64,000 nt of DNA from the NCBI RefSeq assembly GCF_035994945.1, contig NZ_CP108678.1, positions 62,001 to 126,000 of the forward strand, written 5' to 3'. Made by a program: the position numbers and the translations under genes. Below are positions 51,750-60,081 of the stretch, piece after piece (position 1 is the stretch's first letter; each line of letters starts with the position of its first letter). The notes below the pieces were generated by a model. The model saw only the letters and a program-made list of their open reading frames with translations. It was not told the origin of the DNA and did not search any database. Origin of the DNA: Streptomyces sp. NBC_01216 (lineage in GTDB: Bacteria > Actinomycetota > Actinomycetes > Streptomycetales > Streptomycetaceae).

Positions 51750-52643
51750 TCAGGTCTCGCGGGCGCTGAGGATCAGTGCCCGTTCGCGTACGAGGTCGCC
51801 GTGGACTGCGGGGTCGGTGTCCACCGGCAGGGTCTCCATCGCCTTGCCGATGGAGACCAGGGCTTCGTCGAAACGGCGCAGGCGGCGCAGCGCCGCGGCC
51901 TGGCGGAAGAGCGCGACGGAGTCCGGGCCTTGGTTGAAGGGCGGTCGGTCGAGGAGGTCGAGAATCCGGTGGGGCTGGCCGGGGAGGTCGTGGCCGAGCC
52001 ACAGGCCGTGCAGCAGCGCGTGGGCGACCTTGGGATGGTTCCCGGACTCCTCCAGCAGCGGGTCGATGAGGTCGAGCGCGGCCGGATCGGAGCGGCCGAG
52101 GAGGGCGAAGGCGTGCAGGGACCGGCTGAACGGGTCCAGGTCCGTGGTCCGGCCGCGGCGGGCGAACAGGTCGGTCAGCGCCTGGCAGCGGAAGTCGTAG
52201 CGCAGGCCGAGGCCGTACAGGTGCAGCCGGGTCCGCGCGGTGAGCGGCGGCGCGGCGCCCAGGGCCTGCTCGGCCGTCAGGTGGGCGAGCGCGCTGCTTC
52301 CGGCCCGGCGGCCCTGCCAGGCGAGGTCGGTGAGAAGCTCGGCGGACTCCTCCCAGGAGGGGCGGATCACCTCCGCCCAGCGCTCCGCGCGGGCTGTCCA
52401 CGGCCGATCGAGGTGGTCCGCGATGTCGTAGCCGGCGATCTCCAGTACCGCGCCCCGGGTGAGCGAGGTGAACGCGGCCCGCTCGAGGACGGGGCGGATG
52501 TTGGGCGAGCGCAGCAGCCGCCGGGCGGCTTCCCTGCGGGCCCAGCCCGAGTAGGCGGGCAGCCGGGAGTAGGCGATCACGGCCGCGACGGCGTCGTCGA
52601 GCCAGTCCTCGGAGCTGGGAAGGTCGAGCACGGTGTCGGTCAT
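51750..52643 (-). CDS. TPR-like helical repeat protein (297 aa)
   Basis: ATG at 52643 with GAAGGG upstream. All-helical, with repeat-like units (LLDRPPFNQGPDSVALF, LRRLRRFDEALVSIGKAM) typical of TPR/SEL1-type proteins. Probably protein-protein contact. No enzymatic motif. Confidence 0.6.
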   Translation of the reverse strand: MTDTVLDLPSSEDWLDDAVAAVIAYSRLPAYSGWARREAARRLLRSPNIRPVLERAAFTSLTRGAVLEIAGYDIADHLDRPWTARAERWAEVIRPSWEESAELLTDLAWQGRRAGSSALAHLTAEQALGAAPPLTARTRLHLYGLGLRYDFRCQALTDLFARRGRTTDLDPFSRSLHAFALLGRSDPAALDLIDPLLEESGNHPKVAHALLHGLWLGHDLPGQPHRILDLLDRPPFNQGPDSVALFRQAAALRRLRRFDEALVSIGKAMETLPVDTDPAVHGDLVRERALILSARET

Positions 52644-52945
52644 GGAAGGGCCCTTCGTCCGGTGGGTGAGGAGCGGTACGCCCACTAGAGGTGTGAGAAG
52701 GGCCTGCGGTGTGACCAGCTGTCCGCGGCCCGGCGGTGGACGGGCCCTGGGCGGTGTCGGTACCGATCGCTATGCTCGGCTCAGCGCACCTCGCTGTGCG
52801 CGCCGGCCCGGGCCCACCCCCAGGATTTCGGTGAATCGTGCTGCCGCGCGGGGGTGAGCGACGACCGGTGCCTTCTTCCGAACCGCACCCTGGCCTGCTC
52901 GTGGTGGGACGAACCGCAGCGCCAGGACGCGACGAAGGAGAAGCG
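52644..52945. other. Divergent intergenic region
   Basis: Between the leftward 52643 gene and the rightward 52946 gene. A TATGCT hexamer near 52770 could be a -10, but no matching -35 is clear. No shared-module copy is present. Confidence 0.35.
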
Positions 52946-53521
52946 GTGGCCCCGTCCTCGCCCAACACCAGCAACCACCAGCGCATCGCCCGCGCGCTGA
53001 ACAGCTCGACCATCTGCGGCTACCAGAGGGCCCTCCAGCGTGTGAAGGCCGCGGCCGACGCGGGCCGGCTGCCCGCCAGGCTCGGCCAGGCGGGCCGTGA
53101 AGAAGCCGTGCGGATGCTCACCGAGAGCCACCCCCAGCCCACCCCGGCCCCGACCACCGCGGCGAGCGCTCCGCCAGTGGACACGCAGCCCTCCGCCACG
53201 GTGCTCGGGCTGGTCCGCGGGGGCCTGGACAAGACGGTCGCCGTGAGCGACGTCGGTACGTTGGCCCGGCAGGGCCACCAGGTGCTGCCGGTCGACCTGG
53301 GCGACCTGTCACCCACCGAACTGCTGCTCACGGTGCACGGGGCGATGGAGGGGCGCCGGGCCTTGCAGCAGAAGGAGCGGGTCGTCGAGGCCATGCGCGC
53401 GGAGCGGGACCGGAAGCTGAACCCGTTCCTGCTCCCCGCTGTACCGGAAGGTCTGCGCGAGCAGGTGGAACGGCTGGCGGCGCAGACCCGGCAGAAGCCG
53501 CGGAGCGGCGGGCCGCAGTGA
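52946..53521 (+). CDS. Unknown protein (191 aa)
   Basis: AAGGAG precedes the GTG at 52946. An N-terminal helical unit (NHQRIARALNSSTICGYQRAL) is joined by a Pro/Ala/Thr linker to a C-terminal helical part (RALQQKERVVEAMRAERD). Function unknown. Confidence 0.6.
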   Translation: MAPSSPNTSNHQRIARALNSSTICGYQRALQRVKAAADAGRLPARLGQAGREEAVRMLTESHPQPTPAPTTAASAPPVDTQPSATVLGLVRGGLDKTVAVSDVGTLARQGHQVLPVDLGDLSPTELLLTVHGAMEGRRALQQKERVVEAMRAERDRKLNPFLLPAVPEGLREQVERLAAQTRQKPRSGGPQ

Positions 53522-53617
53522 ACCGCCGCCGACCGGGCCAGCCTTGATGAAAACGTGGCTGAGAACTCGGTGGCTCCTGCTGGCATGTGTCCCGCTCGCT
53601 CGGGGAAGCATCAGCCC

Positions 53618-53908
53618 ATGCCTCGGAGCAGCAACGACAAGGTGCCGTGTTCCTATGTGGTAGCTGGTCAGTGGCCGAGAGCTGTCCTGGCGGACGATGC
53701 GCCGGTGAGTGCCGCGTATGGGCAGGCAATGGCCTCGAACCTGGCCGAGGCCATGAAGATCAGGGGATTTGGTCTCCGCCGGCTCGGTGAGGAGGCGGGT
53801 GTCGCCCACACCACCATCGGCCGAGTGCTCCGCGGCGAGGTACTGCCCGATGTCGGCACACTGGCACGCCTGGAATGCGTACTCGACACACAGATCTGGC
53901 CTGCCTGA
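53618..53908 (+). CDS. XRE-family regulator (96 aa)
   Basis: ATG at 53618 with GGGGAAG upstream; a start at 53555 is also open. An N-terminal segment (CSYVVAGQWPRAV) is followed by one helix-turn-helix, NLAEAMKIRGFGLRRL and EEAGVAHTTIGRVLRG, ending in LECVLDTQIWP. It matches a short Streptomyces XRE family that is common near mobile elements. Candidate regulator of the shared module. Confidence 0.7.
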   Translation: MPRSSNDKVPCSYVVAGQWPRAVLADDAPVSAAYGQAMASNLAEAMKIRGFGLRRLGEEAGVAHTTIGRVLRGEVLPDVGTLARLECVLDTQIWPA

Positions 53909-54102
53909 TCGCACTGTCCACCCAGCAAGGCCGACCACTGCTCAGTTGGCCGGACAGCTACGTTTCCCCGAACTTCCCCACCGCGTTTCCCTCAGCGACC
54001 TGCGGATGCGGTAGGGCTTGAACAGCGGAAACAGAGTTTTCATCAAGGCCCGGCCGGGCACCCTCAGGACTTCCGCAGGGTGCTCTTGCCGGTCCGCAGA
54101 AC

Positions 54103-54126
54103 GGCCCCGGCGCGGTGGCCGGGGCC
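54103..54126 (-). terminator. Hairpin ending the leftward P-loop operon
   Basis: GGCCCCGG pairs with CCGGGGCC around an 8-base loop, 32 bases beyond the stop of the 54158-55648 gene. Confidence 0.5.
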
Positions 54127-54157
54127 GGGGGGCGGGAGCGGGCCGGTCGAGGCCGGG

Positions 54158-55648
54158 CTATGCGCCGGTGGCGGCCCGCTTGACTCCCCCGCGTCGGCCG
54201 AGGCCGTAGACGACCCGGTAGACGTCGGGCATGTCGAGCTGCCCGCTGGTACGGCGGCTCATCACCCCGGCGTCGATCAGCTCCTCCAGCAGCTGCGGGA
54301 GGCTGGCGGGGCTGCGCGGGCCGGTCCGGGACCGGCCGGTGCCGCTCCCGGCCTCCCGCGCCGATTCCTGGAGCCGCTCGGCCAGGCTGCTCTGCTGCCA
54401 CAGGCCGAAGACGTCCTCCTCCCAGATCGGGACCTGCTGCCCGGCCAGCGGCTCCATGGCGAGGCGGACCCACGGCAGCGCCTGGTGAAGCTCCGTGGCC
54501 CGCGCCCCGCAGCGCACGCTGCGACGTAGATCGCCGTGGTGCAGCGGCCGGTCGTGTCCGGGGTGGTTGCGGCCGGTGTCCTCAAGGGCGGTGGCCAGCG
54601 CGGTGAGAAACGGACGCGGGGTGATCGCTCCCAGCGCGTCCTGAAGGTGGTTGGGCAGGCAGTTGTAGGTGTAGCCCGTGCGGGCGTTGGCGCCCATGAA
54701 CCGGCCGGCGAGGGTGGTGAAGAACTCCTCCTGCGTCTTCGGGTCGCCGCTCAGCCCGCAGGGCGCGAGGTACCGGCCGTCCTGGCTCTGCTCCCAGGTG
54801 GGCCAGGCCGCGCGGAAGGCGGCGGCCTGCGCGCTGTCATGGTTGCCCAGGAGGTGGATGAACAGGCCGTACAAGTCGGTCCTGCCGATGCGGCCGAGGT
54901 AGTCGGACCGGCCCCAGGAGAGGTCGGCGGCACGGCCGGTCAGGAACCCGCGGTCCGGGCGCGGGACACCGGCCAGGGCTCCGTCCAGCATGTCCGGGCG
55001 GATGAAGACCTTCGCGCGCAGCCGGGTGGTGCGGCGGGAGAGGGTGACGGCGAGGTTGAGCACGCCGGAGGCGAGGTGCTCGGCCAGCGCGCGGTCGGGG
55101 TGGAGCTGGTCCAGGGCGTCGAACAGGACGAGCCGTACGGTGTCGGTGGTCCGCGCGGAGGCTTCGACCTCGGCCAGGGACCGCTCGGTGGCCCCGGGGT
55201 TGCGGGTCAGCCAGTCGACGCGCTCGGTCCAGGTGGTGAGGGCGGCAAGGTCCGGCACGCCGAGCGCGGTCAGCGCGACGGCACTCCACAGGACGGTCGG
55301 CTGCACACCCCACCCCGTCAGGGCACGCAGCTCCCCTGCGGTCGGCTGGCCGGTGTCCGGGCGCGCCCCGAACGCGGTGACCGCCTCCGTCCGCGCCAGT
55401 CTGGGCATGCGGTACTCCCGCGCGGCGATGGTGCGCAGCTGCGGATCCGTCAGGGCCCTGGCCCAGAACGTCTTGCCCTCGCCCGGCCCTCCGCGGACGA
55501 CGATGCTCTCCAGGTACAGAGCCGGGCGGTGGACGCCCGGGGTGTACATCAGCGGAGCCGGGAGGGTGAGGGCGTCGGTGGCGAGCGCGGCCGAGAGCGC
55601 GTCGTGCAGCAGTGTCCGGAGTTCTACGATCGGGAGAGTGAGGGACAT
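54158..55648 (-). CDS. P-loop ATPase, second gene of a shared-module operon (496 aa)
   Basis: ATG at 55648. Walker A VVRGGPGEGKTFWARAL (about 50-66) and a Walker B-like VRLVLFDALDQLHPD near 175 show a P-loop NTPase of the STAND/KAP-like type; RAKVFIRPDMLDGAL follows, as in related Streptomyces ATPases. The C-terminus is a helical region with a small winged-helix-like end (MPDVYRVVYGLGRR). Function unknown. It follows the 55698-56222 gene under the leftward shared promoter. Confidence 0.65.
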   Translation of the reverse strand: MSLTLPIVELRTLLHDALSAALATDALTLPAPLMYTPGVHRPALYLESIVVRGGPGEGKTFWARALTDPQLRTIAAREYRMPRLARTEAVTAFGARPDTGQPTAGELRALTGWGVQPTVLWSAVALTALGVPDLAALTTWTERVDWLTRNPGATERSLAEVEASARTTDTVRLVLFDALDQLHPDRALAEHLASGVLNLAVTLSRRTTRLRAKVFIRPDMLDGALAGVPRPDRGFLTGRAADLSWGRSDYLGRIGRTDLYGLFIHLLGNHDSAQAAAFRAAWPTWEQSQDGRYLAPCGLSGDPKTQEEFFTTLAGRFMGANARTGYTYNCLPNHLQDALGAITPRPFLTALATALEDTGRNHPGHDRPLHHGDLRRSVRCGARATELHQALPWVRLAMEPLAGQQVPIWEEDVFGLWQQSSLAERLQESAREAGSGTGRSRTGPRSPASLPQLLEELIDAGVMSRRTSGQLDMPDVYRVVYGLGRRGGVKRAATGA

Positions 55649-55697
55649 CGGGGCCTTCCAAGGTGGGTTCCGTGGGTCGGTAATCGTTCCGTTCCGG

Positions 55698-56222
55698 TCA
55701 CCACCAGTGCCGGAACAAGAAGTCGCCGCGCGGGATTTCGCCGCGACGGATGAGATCGGCCAGAACCAGTTTCAGCGACGGAGAGAAAGCGCGATCGGCG
55801 AAGAATCGGTCCTCGAACACGGCGTTCTCAAGGTCTTGCGTTTCAGGCGGGTTCGCCTCGACAGTGGCTGGCGTGTTCTCGTCAGCGATGCGGATGCTCA
55901 GCCAGTAGTCCAGCTCAGTCATGCCGGTCTTGACGACGCTCTCGCGGGTACGGGAGTCCCAGCCCAGATACACCTCGGTGTCGTCGAGGCCTCCGAGCGC
56001 CTCCTGGTAGTCCTCGTCGGAGGTGAGTTCGTACCGCTTCACGCTGTCATTGCGGATGTGCTCGTCGTCCCGCTGACATCCGCGCAGCGAGCTGTACGGC
56101 TTGCCGTAGACGCGCTCGGCAATGGCTCCGATCGGGATGTGGCCGTTCTCGGCGGTCGCACAATCAGCGTGTGGCTCCAGCACGTAGATGCTGTAGGGCG
56201 TGTATTCGGGTACATCGGGCAT
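55698..56222 (-). CDS. Unknown protein, first gene of the P-loop operon (174 aa)
   Basis: ATG at 56222 with AGGAAG upstream, about 77 bases after the shared promoter's -10. GC content is visibly lower than the neighbours. Begins PEYTPYSIYVLEPHADC and contains LRGCQRDDEHIRND and LDYWLSIRIADEN. Function unknown; low GC suggests recent transfer. Confidence 0.65.
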   Translation of the reverse strand: MPDVPEYTPYSIYVLEPHADCATAENGHIPIGAIAERVYGKPYSSLRGCQRDDEHIRNDSVKRYELTSDEDYQEALGGLDDTEVYLGWDSRTRESVVKTGMTELDYWLSIRIADENTPATVEANPPETQDLENAVFEDRFFADRAFSPSLKLVLADLIRRGEIPRGDFLFRHWW

Positions 56223-56298
56223 GACGGATCTTCCTCATGGGTGGTGAGTGTGTGATTGCCGGGAGGAGCGCGTGCAACTCGGGAGCTGCTCCTCCCCA

Positions 56299-56327
56299 AA
56301 CATAAGGCAACTCATAGAGTTAAGCAA
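56299..56327 (-). promoter_or_regulatory. Shared promoter-operator module, copy 10 (leftward)
   Basis: -35 TTGCTT (56327-56322), 17-bp spacer starting with the perfect dyad AACTC-TAT-GAGTT, -10 TATGTT (56304-56299). Drives 56222-54158. Confidence 0.82.
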
Positions 56328-56328
56328 T

Positions 56329-56554
56329 ATGCGTGACGCCCCGGCCCCGCCCTTACCCTCGGCGACCGCCCTGCGCGCCGGGAAGACGCCGGCAGCCAAC
56401 GCCGCGCCGGACACTGCGACCGCAGCGCCCGTACGCGCCCGCCGCCGCCGACCGAGCGCAGCGCCACCGGCCAAACGGGAGGTCGGCCGCACAACGTGCC
56501 GCCGGCTGGGCGCGGCGGGGGCGCGAGGGGAGGTGGGTCTCGACATCGAGAACA
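56329..56554. other. No convincing gene between divergent shared promoters
   Basis: A 77-codon frame from an ATG at 56329 is Ala/Pro/Arg-rich and has no ribosome binding site; I do not call it. Confidence 0.4.
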
Positions 56555-56583
56555 TTGCTTAACTCCACGAGTTTCTGTATTGT
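56555..56583 (+). promoter_or_regulatory. Shared promoter-operator module, copy 11
   Basis: -35 TTGCTT 56555-56560, 17-bp spacer starting with the perfect dyad AACTC-CAC-GAGTT, -10 TATTGT 56578-56583. Drives 56685. Confidence 0.82.
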
Positions 56584-56684
56584 TTGAGATGTCGCCGGGT
56601 GAACAAGTGCCCCCATCCGGGCCCGGGCCGTGCGACTCCCGCCCCTCCGCTGCGCCTTCTGGCCGCCCACTTCTGGAGGCATCC

Positions 56685-57143
56685 GTGCCCGAGACCGTCC
56701 GCCGACCGGCTCACGCTGGCCGGACCCCATCCAGCCGCTGGTGGCGCTGGAGCATCCTGTGCGCCGCGCCCAGCGCCGCTGTCGCCCTCGGCAGCTCCTG
56801 GCTCTACGAGCCGCACACCGCCGCCGACGCCCTGATGGCCGCCACCCTCTCCAGCGTCGCGGTCTACGTGTTCGCCACCACCATGCCGCTGCGCCGCCGC
56901 ACCACCACCTACCCGGTGCGCCGGGCCACCCTGGCCGTCGTGGAAGCGGACCCCGACCCCGAGGGCGGCAGCCCCAGCGACACCTACGAGCTGCGGGTCT
57001 ACGGCGTCAGCGTGCTGGTACGGCTGCGTCGGCACTGGAAGGGCGAGCACCTGGTCCCGTACGTGCACATCGACCACGAGGCCGACCGGCCACGGCTCCT
57101 GCTCGTCGAGGTCGACAACAAGGGTGAGGCCGAACACCGCTGA
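56685..57143 (+). CDS. Membrane protein (152 aa)
   Basis: GGAGG lies 5 bases before the GTG at 56685; the frame also has an ATG at 56589 near the transcription start. Two hydrophobic segments (WSILCAAPSAAVALGSSW, LSSVAVYVFATTM) precede a soluble C-terminus with TYELRVYGVSVLVRL. Function unknown. Confidence 0.6.
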   Translation: MPETVRRPAHAGRTPSSRWWRWSILCAAPSAAVALGSSWLYEPHTAADALMAATLSSVAVYVFATTMPLRRRTTTYPVRRATLAVVEADPDPEGGSPSDTYELRVYGVSVLVRLRRHWKGEHLVPYVHIDHEADRPRLLLVEVDNKGEAEHR

Positions 57144-57212
57144 ACCCGACCCGCCACCGCGCCCGCGGCCGGGCCGCCCGCAGCGCCCGGCCGCCCCACC
57201 GAAGGAGCAGAC

Positions 57213-57425
57213 GTGCAGCCCGAGTTCACCGCCGGAGAGCGCATCAAGGTCGTCCTGTGCACCGGCGAACACGACCCCGTCCCCGCCGGGGCGACCGGCA
57301 CCGTCACCCACTGGGATCCCCACCCGCTCCTCCGGCAGCTCGGCGTCGCCTGGGACGCCCCGCACGACCACCGCCGCCTGATGCTGACCCTCACCGACGA
57401 CGGCGACCGCGTCACCCGCATCTGA
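57213..57425 (+). CDS. DUF4314-like small protein (70 aa)
   Basis: GTG at 57213 with GAAGGAG upstream. FTAGERIKVVLCTGEHD, PAGATGTVTHWD and LGVAWDAPHDHR match the small SH3-like DUF4314 fold seen in plasmid- and phage-borne proteins. Function unknown. Confidence 0.65.
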   Translation: MQPEFTAGERIKVVLCTGEHDPVPAGATGTVTHWDPHPLLRQLGVAWDAPHDHRRLMLTLTDDGDRVTRI

Positions 57426-57512
57426 CCCGCCCCGCTGCTGGGCGGCCCGAGGCCGCCCGGCAGCACCCCGCCCGTCCGTCCGTTCACCCCGAACCCCTTG
57501 AGAGACGCTCCC

Positions 57513-58343
57513 ATGCCCGCGAACACCCCCGCCCCCGTAACCCTTGCCGAGGTCCGCGCCGCGATCGCCCTCGAGTCCGAGTACGTCGTCCACTTCCGCG
57601 ACGGAAACACCTGGGTCCGGCCCGAGTCCGCCGAGCACCGCCAGCTCCACGGCGTCGACGTCTGGCACACCGTACGGCGCGGTCCCCGCTACGAAGCCGC
57701 GGTGCACCTCTTCGAGGAGGGCGTCCTCACCCTCACCAGCCCCAGCGCGGCCATGCGGTTCATCCCGACCGCGACCTACGAGGCGCGCTTCTGCTCGGCC
57801 GAGGACTGCGAGGAATCCACCGCGGACGGCGAAGGGTGGGAGGGGCTGTGCGGCAACTGCGCCGACCGCGACGAAGCCGAACGCGAAGCAGAGACCGAGG
57901 CGGCCGACGCCGGCACCCCGCCGGGGCCGGCCGCGCTCCCGCCCTACACCACCGCCGATCTTCGCCACGCCGCCGCCACCGTCCACCACATGTTCCTGCT
58001 CGCCCTCGACTCCCAGTCCGGCGTCGGCGAGAGCCTCTGCGACCAGCCGATCCCCCACACCGCAGACACCGACGAGCCGCGCACCTGGCAGTCCCTCGGC
58101 GACGAGGCGGCCAGCACCGCCTACCGCGCTGTGGGGCAGCTCCTCGACAAAGCACCTGACCTCGCCGGATGGGCCATCGGGCTGGCCACCGACGACCTGG
58201 TCCCCGAGCCCGAGCCCCTCACCCGGTGGAAGGACGACCAAGCCACCGTCCGCGTCCACCTCGCCTTCGCGGACCACGTCCCCGCCGACCGGCGCGCCGC
58301 GATCTACGACGCGCTGCGCCTGGTCCTGCGTTCCGACCTCTGA
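57513..58343 (+). CDS. Unknown protein with cysteine motif (276 aa)
   Basis: GAGAG precedes the ATG. The N-terminal half contains YVVHFRDGNTWVRPE and FCSAEDCEESTADG...LCGNCADR, a possible zinc ribbon; the C-terminal half is helical with acidic linkers. No known domain. Confidence 0.6.
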   Translation: MPANTPAPVTLAEVRAAIALESEYVVHFRDGNTWVRPESAEHRQLHGVDVWHTVRRGPRYEAAVHLFEEGVLTLTSPSAAMRFIPTATYEARFCSAEDCEESTADGEGWEGLCGNCADRDEAEREAETEAADAGTPPGPAALPPYTTADLRHAAATVHHMFLLALDSQSGVGESLCDQPIPHTADTDEPRTWQSLGDEAASTAYRAVGQLLDKAPDLAGWAIGLATDDLVPEPEPLTRWKDDQATVRVHLAFADHVPADRRAAIYDALRLVLRSDL

Positions 58344-58590
58344 CCCCCGCCGGCCCGCGGCCACCCTCACACCCCGGACCCCGACCCCCGTGAACACACC
58401 CGAGCACCGTGCCCCACTCCCCGGCGACCCGCTCCCGCGAGACCAGTTACCCGTCCCGCGCTCCCACCGCCGCTGCCCAGCTCCACCAGAGCACCGAAGA
58501 CGAGCACGGGAAGGGAGCGGCAACGGCGCCCCGGCGCTCCCGCCGCCCCCGCCCCGCCACCACCCCGCACCCACCGCCCTGGAGGCCTCC

Positions 58591-59145
58591 GTGACCACCC
58601 CCCATCCCCTGCCGGACCAGTGGGCGATCAACGTCAACCCCGTCGCCAACCTGGCGATCCTCACCCTCCTCGACGCCGACGGGACCCACCGCGAAATCGG
58701 CTTCCACCCCCTCACCGCACCCGGAACCGCGCAGCGCGCCATCCGCGCGCTGGACGAGATCACCGACCCCGAACTCCGCGCCAGCGCACAGAAGCTGATC
58801 GACAGCTTCTACCAGCGCACCGCCCAGGCCAAGGCCAACGCCGACGCCTTCGGCACCGCCGTCCCCGACCAGCAGCACCTCTTCGACCGGCTGCGCTCCG
58901 AACTCCCGGGCACCCCGGTCGACCTCGGCATCGACGACGAGGCGCTGACCATCGTCCTCACGCTCACCGCCGCAGGGCCCACCGCCGGAGCACTGCTCAC
59001 CCTGATCAACCGCTGGCCCGGCACCACCTCCCCCACGGGCCTGGCGTACGGCGTCACCCAGGACCTCACCGACGGCACGCTGACCGTGACCTTCGACCAG
59101 CCGCACGCCGAGAAGGTCCTCACCTGGTACCGCGAACAGCCCTGA
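58591..59145 (+). CDS. Unknown protein (184 aa)
   Basis: GGAGG lies 5 bases before the GTG at 58591; an in-frame GTG at 58390 would add a Pro/Arg-rich leader. Contains QWAINVNPVANLAILTL, LIDSFYQRTAQAKANAD and VTFDQPHAEKVLTWY. Function unknown. Confidence 0.6.
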   Translation: MTTPHPLPDQWAINVNPVANLAILTLLDADGTHREIGFHPLTAPGTAQRAIRALDEITDPELRASAQKLIDSFYQRTAQAKANADAFGTAVPDQQHLFDRLRSELPGTPVDLGIDDEALTIVLTLTAAGPTAGALLTLINRWPGTTSPTGLAYGVTQDLTDGTLTVTFDQPHAEKVLTWYREQP

Positions 59146-59209
59146 CCCCCCGCAGGCCCCGACCGTCAGCCCCGTACGAACACCACCAGCACTCGAAGGA
59201 AGCACCACC

Positions 59210-59839
59210 ATGGAGAACTGGGAGAGGCGCACCGTCCTCATGCCCGCCACCCCCCTCGGCCTGTGCGAGGACAAGATGGCCGACGCCATGGCCACCGCCC
59301 TGGCCGCCATCGAACAGCGCGAGGGAGAACGCCGCGGGTGGGACAGACCCGCACGGCTGTTCACCATCCACCTGGCCGACCTCGACACCCGCTCGATCGA
59401 ACTGCGCGTGGTCCCGGGCCGGCTCTGGGGCGCGCAGGTCCGCAGCCCGGCCGACGCGATCGCCCGCACCGCGCGGCACCTGCCCGCCGTACCGCCCGCG
59501 GTGGAGCACCGCTCGTACGCCGACGCCCCCGTGGCCGGCATCGCCGCGATGTTCGAAGGCTGGGGCCGGCCCGCCGACCGGGAGCCGACCGAGTACGAGC
59601 AGAGCTCGATCGCGCAGGGCCGGCGCGTCAACCACCTCGCCCCCGACCGGATCGAGGCCCGCCTCGTCTACGCCGTGGACATCAACCAGGAGGAGTTCTA
59701 CGTCCGACGCCGCCGCGGCCACCAGCCCCAAGTGGTCTCCACCGCCCAGCACGACCAGACCACGGTAGGCGCCGGGCTCGTCCCTCTCGGCCTTGGCCGG
59801 ATCGCCCACGCGCTCCGCGAGGGGCACCCCGTCTTCTGA
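59210..59839 (+). CDS. Unknown protein, copy A of a tandem paralogue pair (209 aa)
   Basis: AAGGAAG precedes the ATG. Starts WERRTVLMPATPLGL; also REGERRGWDRPARLF, AAMFEGWGRPADRE and NHLAPDRIEARLVYAVDINQ. The 60082 gene is clearly related over its whole length. No known domain. Confidence 0.7.
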   Translation: MENWERRTVLMPATPLGLCEDKMADAMATALAAIEQREGERRGWDRPARLFTIHLADLDTRSIELRVVPGRLWGAQVRSPADAIARTARHLPAVPPAVEHRSYADAPVAGIAAMFEGWGRPADREPTEYEQSSIAQGRRVNHLAPDRIEARLVYAVDINQEEFYVRRRRGHQPQVVSTAQHDQTTVGAGLVPLGLGRIAHALREGHPVF

Positions 59840-59846
59840 CTCCCCT

Positions 59847-59882
59847 CCCGGCTGCTCCGGCTCCACGCCCGGAGCAGCCGGG
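59847..59882 (+). terminator. Strong hairpin after paralogue A
   Basis: A perfect 14-bp stem (CCCGGCTGCTCCGG) around an 8-base loop, 7 bases after the stop. Confidence 0.65.
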
Positions 59883-59925
59883 ACCACTGGCGCAGATAGG
59901 CAGATCAAACCCCCCCAGGTGGAGA

Positions 59926-59954
59926 TTGCTTAAGCCTACGAGTTTGGGTAAGGT
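59926..59954 (+). promoter_or_regulatory. Shared promoter-operator module, copy 12
   Basis: -35 TTGCTT 59926-59931, 17-bp spacer starting AAGCC-TAC-GAGTT, -10 TAAGGT 59949-59954. Drives paralogue B. Confidence 0.75.
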
Positions 59955-60081
59955 GTACTCGTACCGGCCGTGATCCACCCGGCCCTCCCTCGGTGTAGAT
60001 CGGCCCGGCGCGCCCCATCGCCCGGCCAGCATCCGCCGGACCCCACCCGCCCTCTCGCCGGGCCGACAGAGAAGAGCGATC

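Noticed and set aside
56329..56562. 77-codon ORF between divergent shared promoters
   Set aside because: It has no ribosome binding site, a low-complexity product, and runs through the -35 of copy 11.
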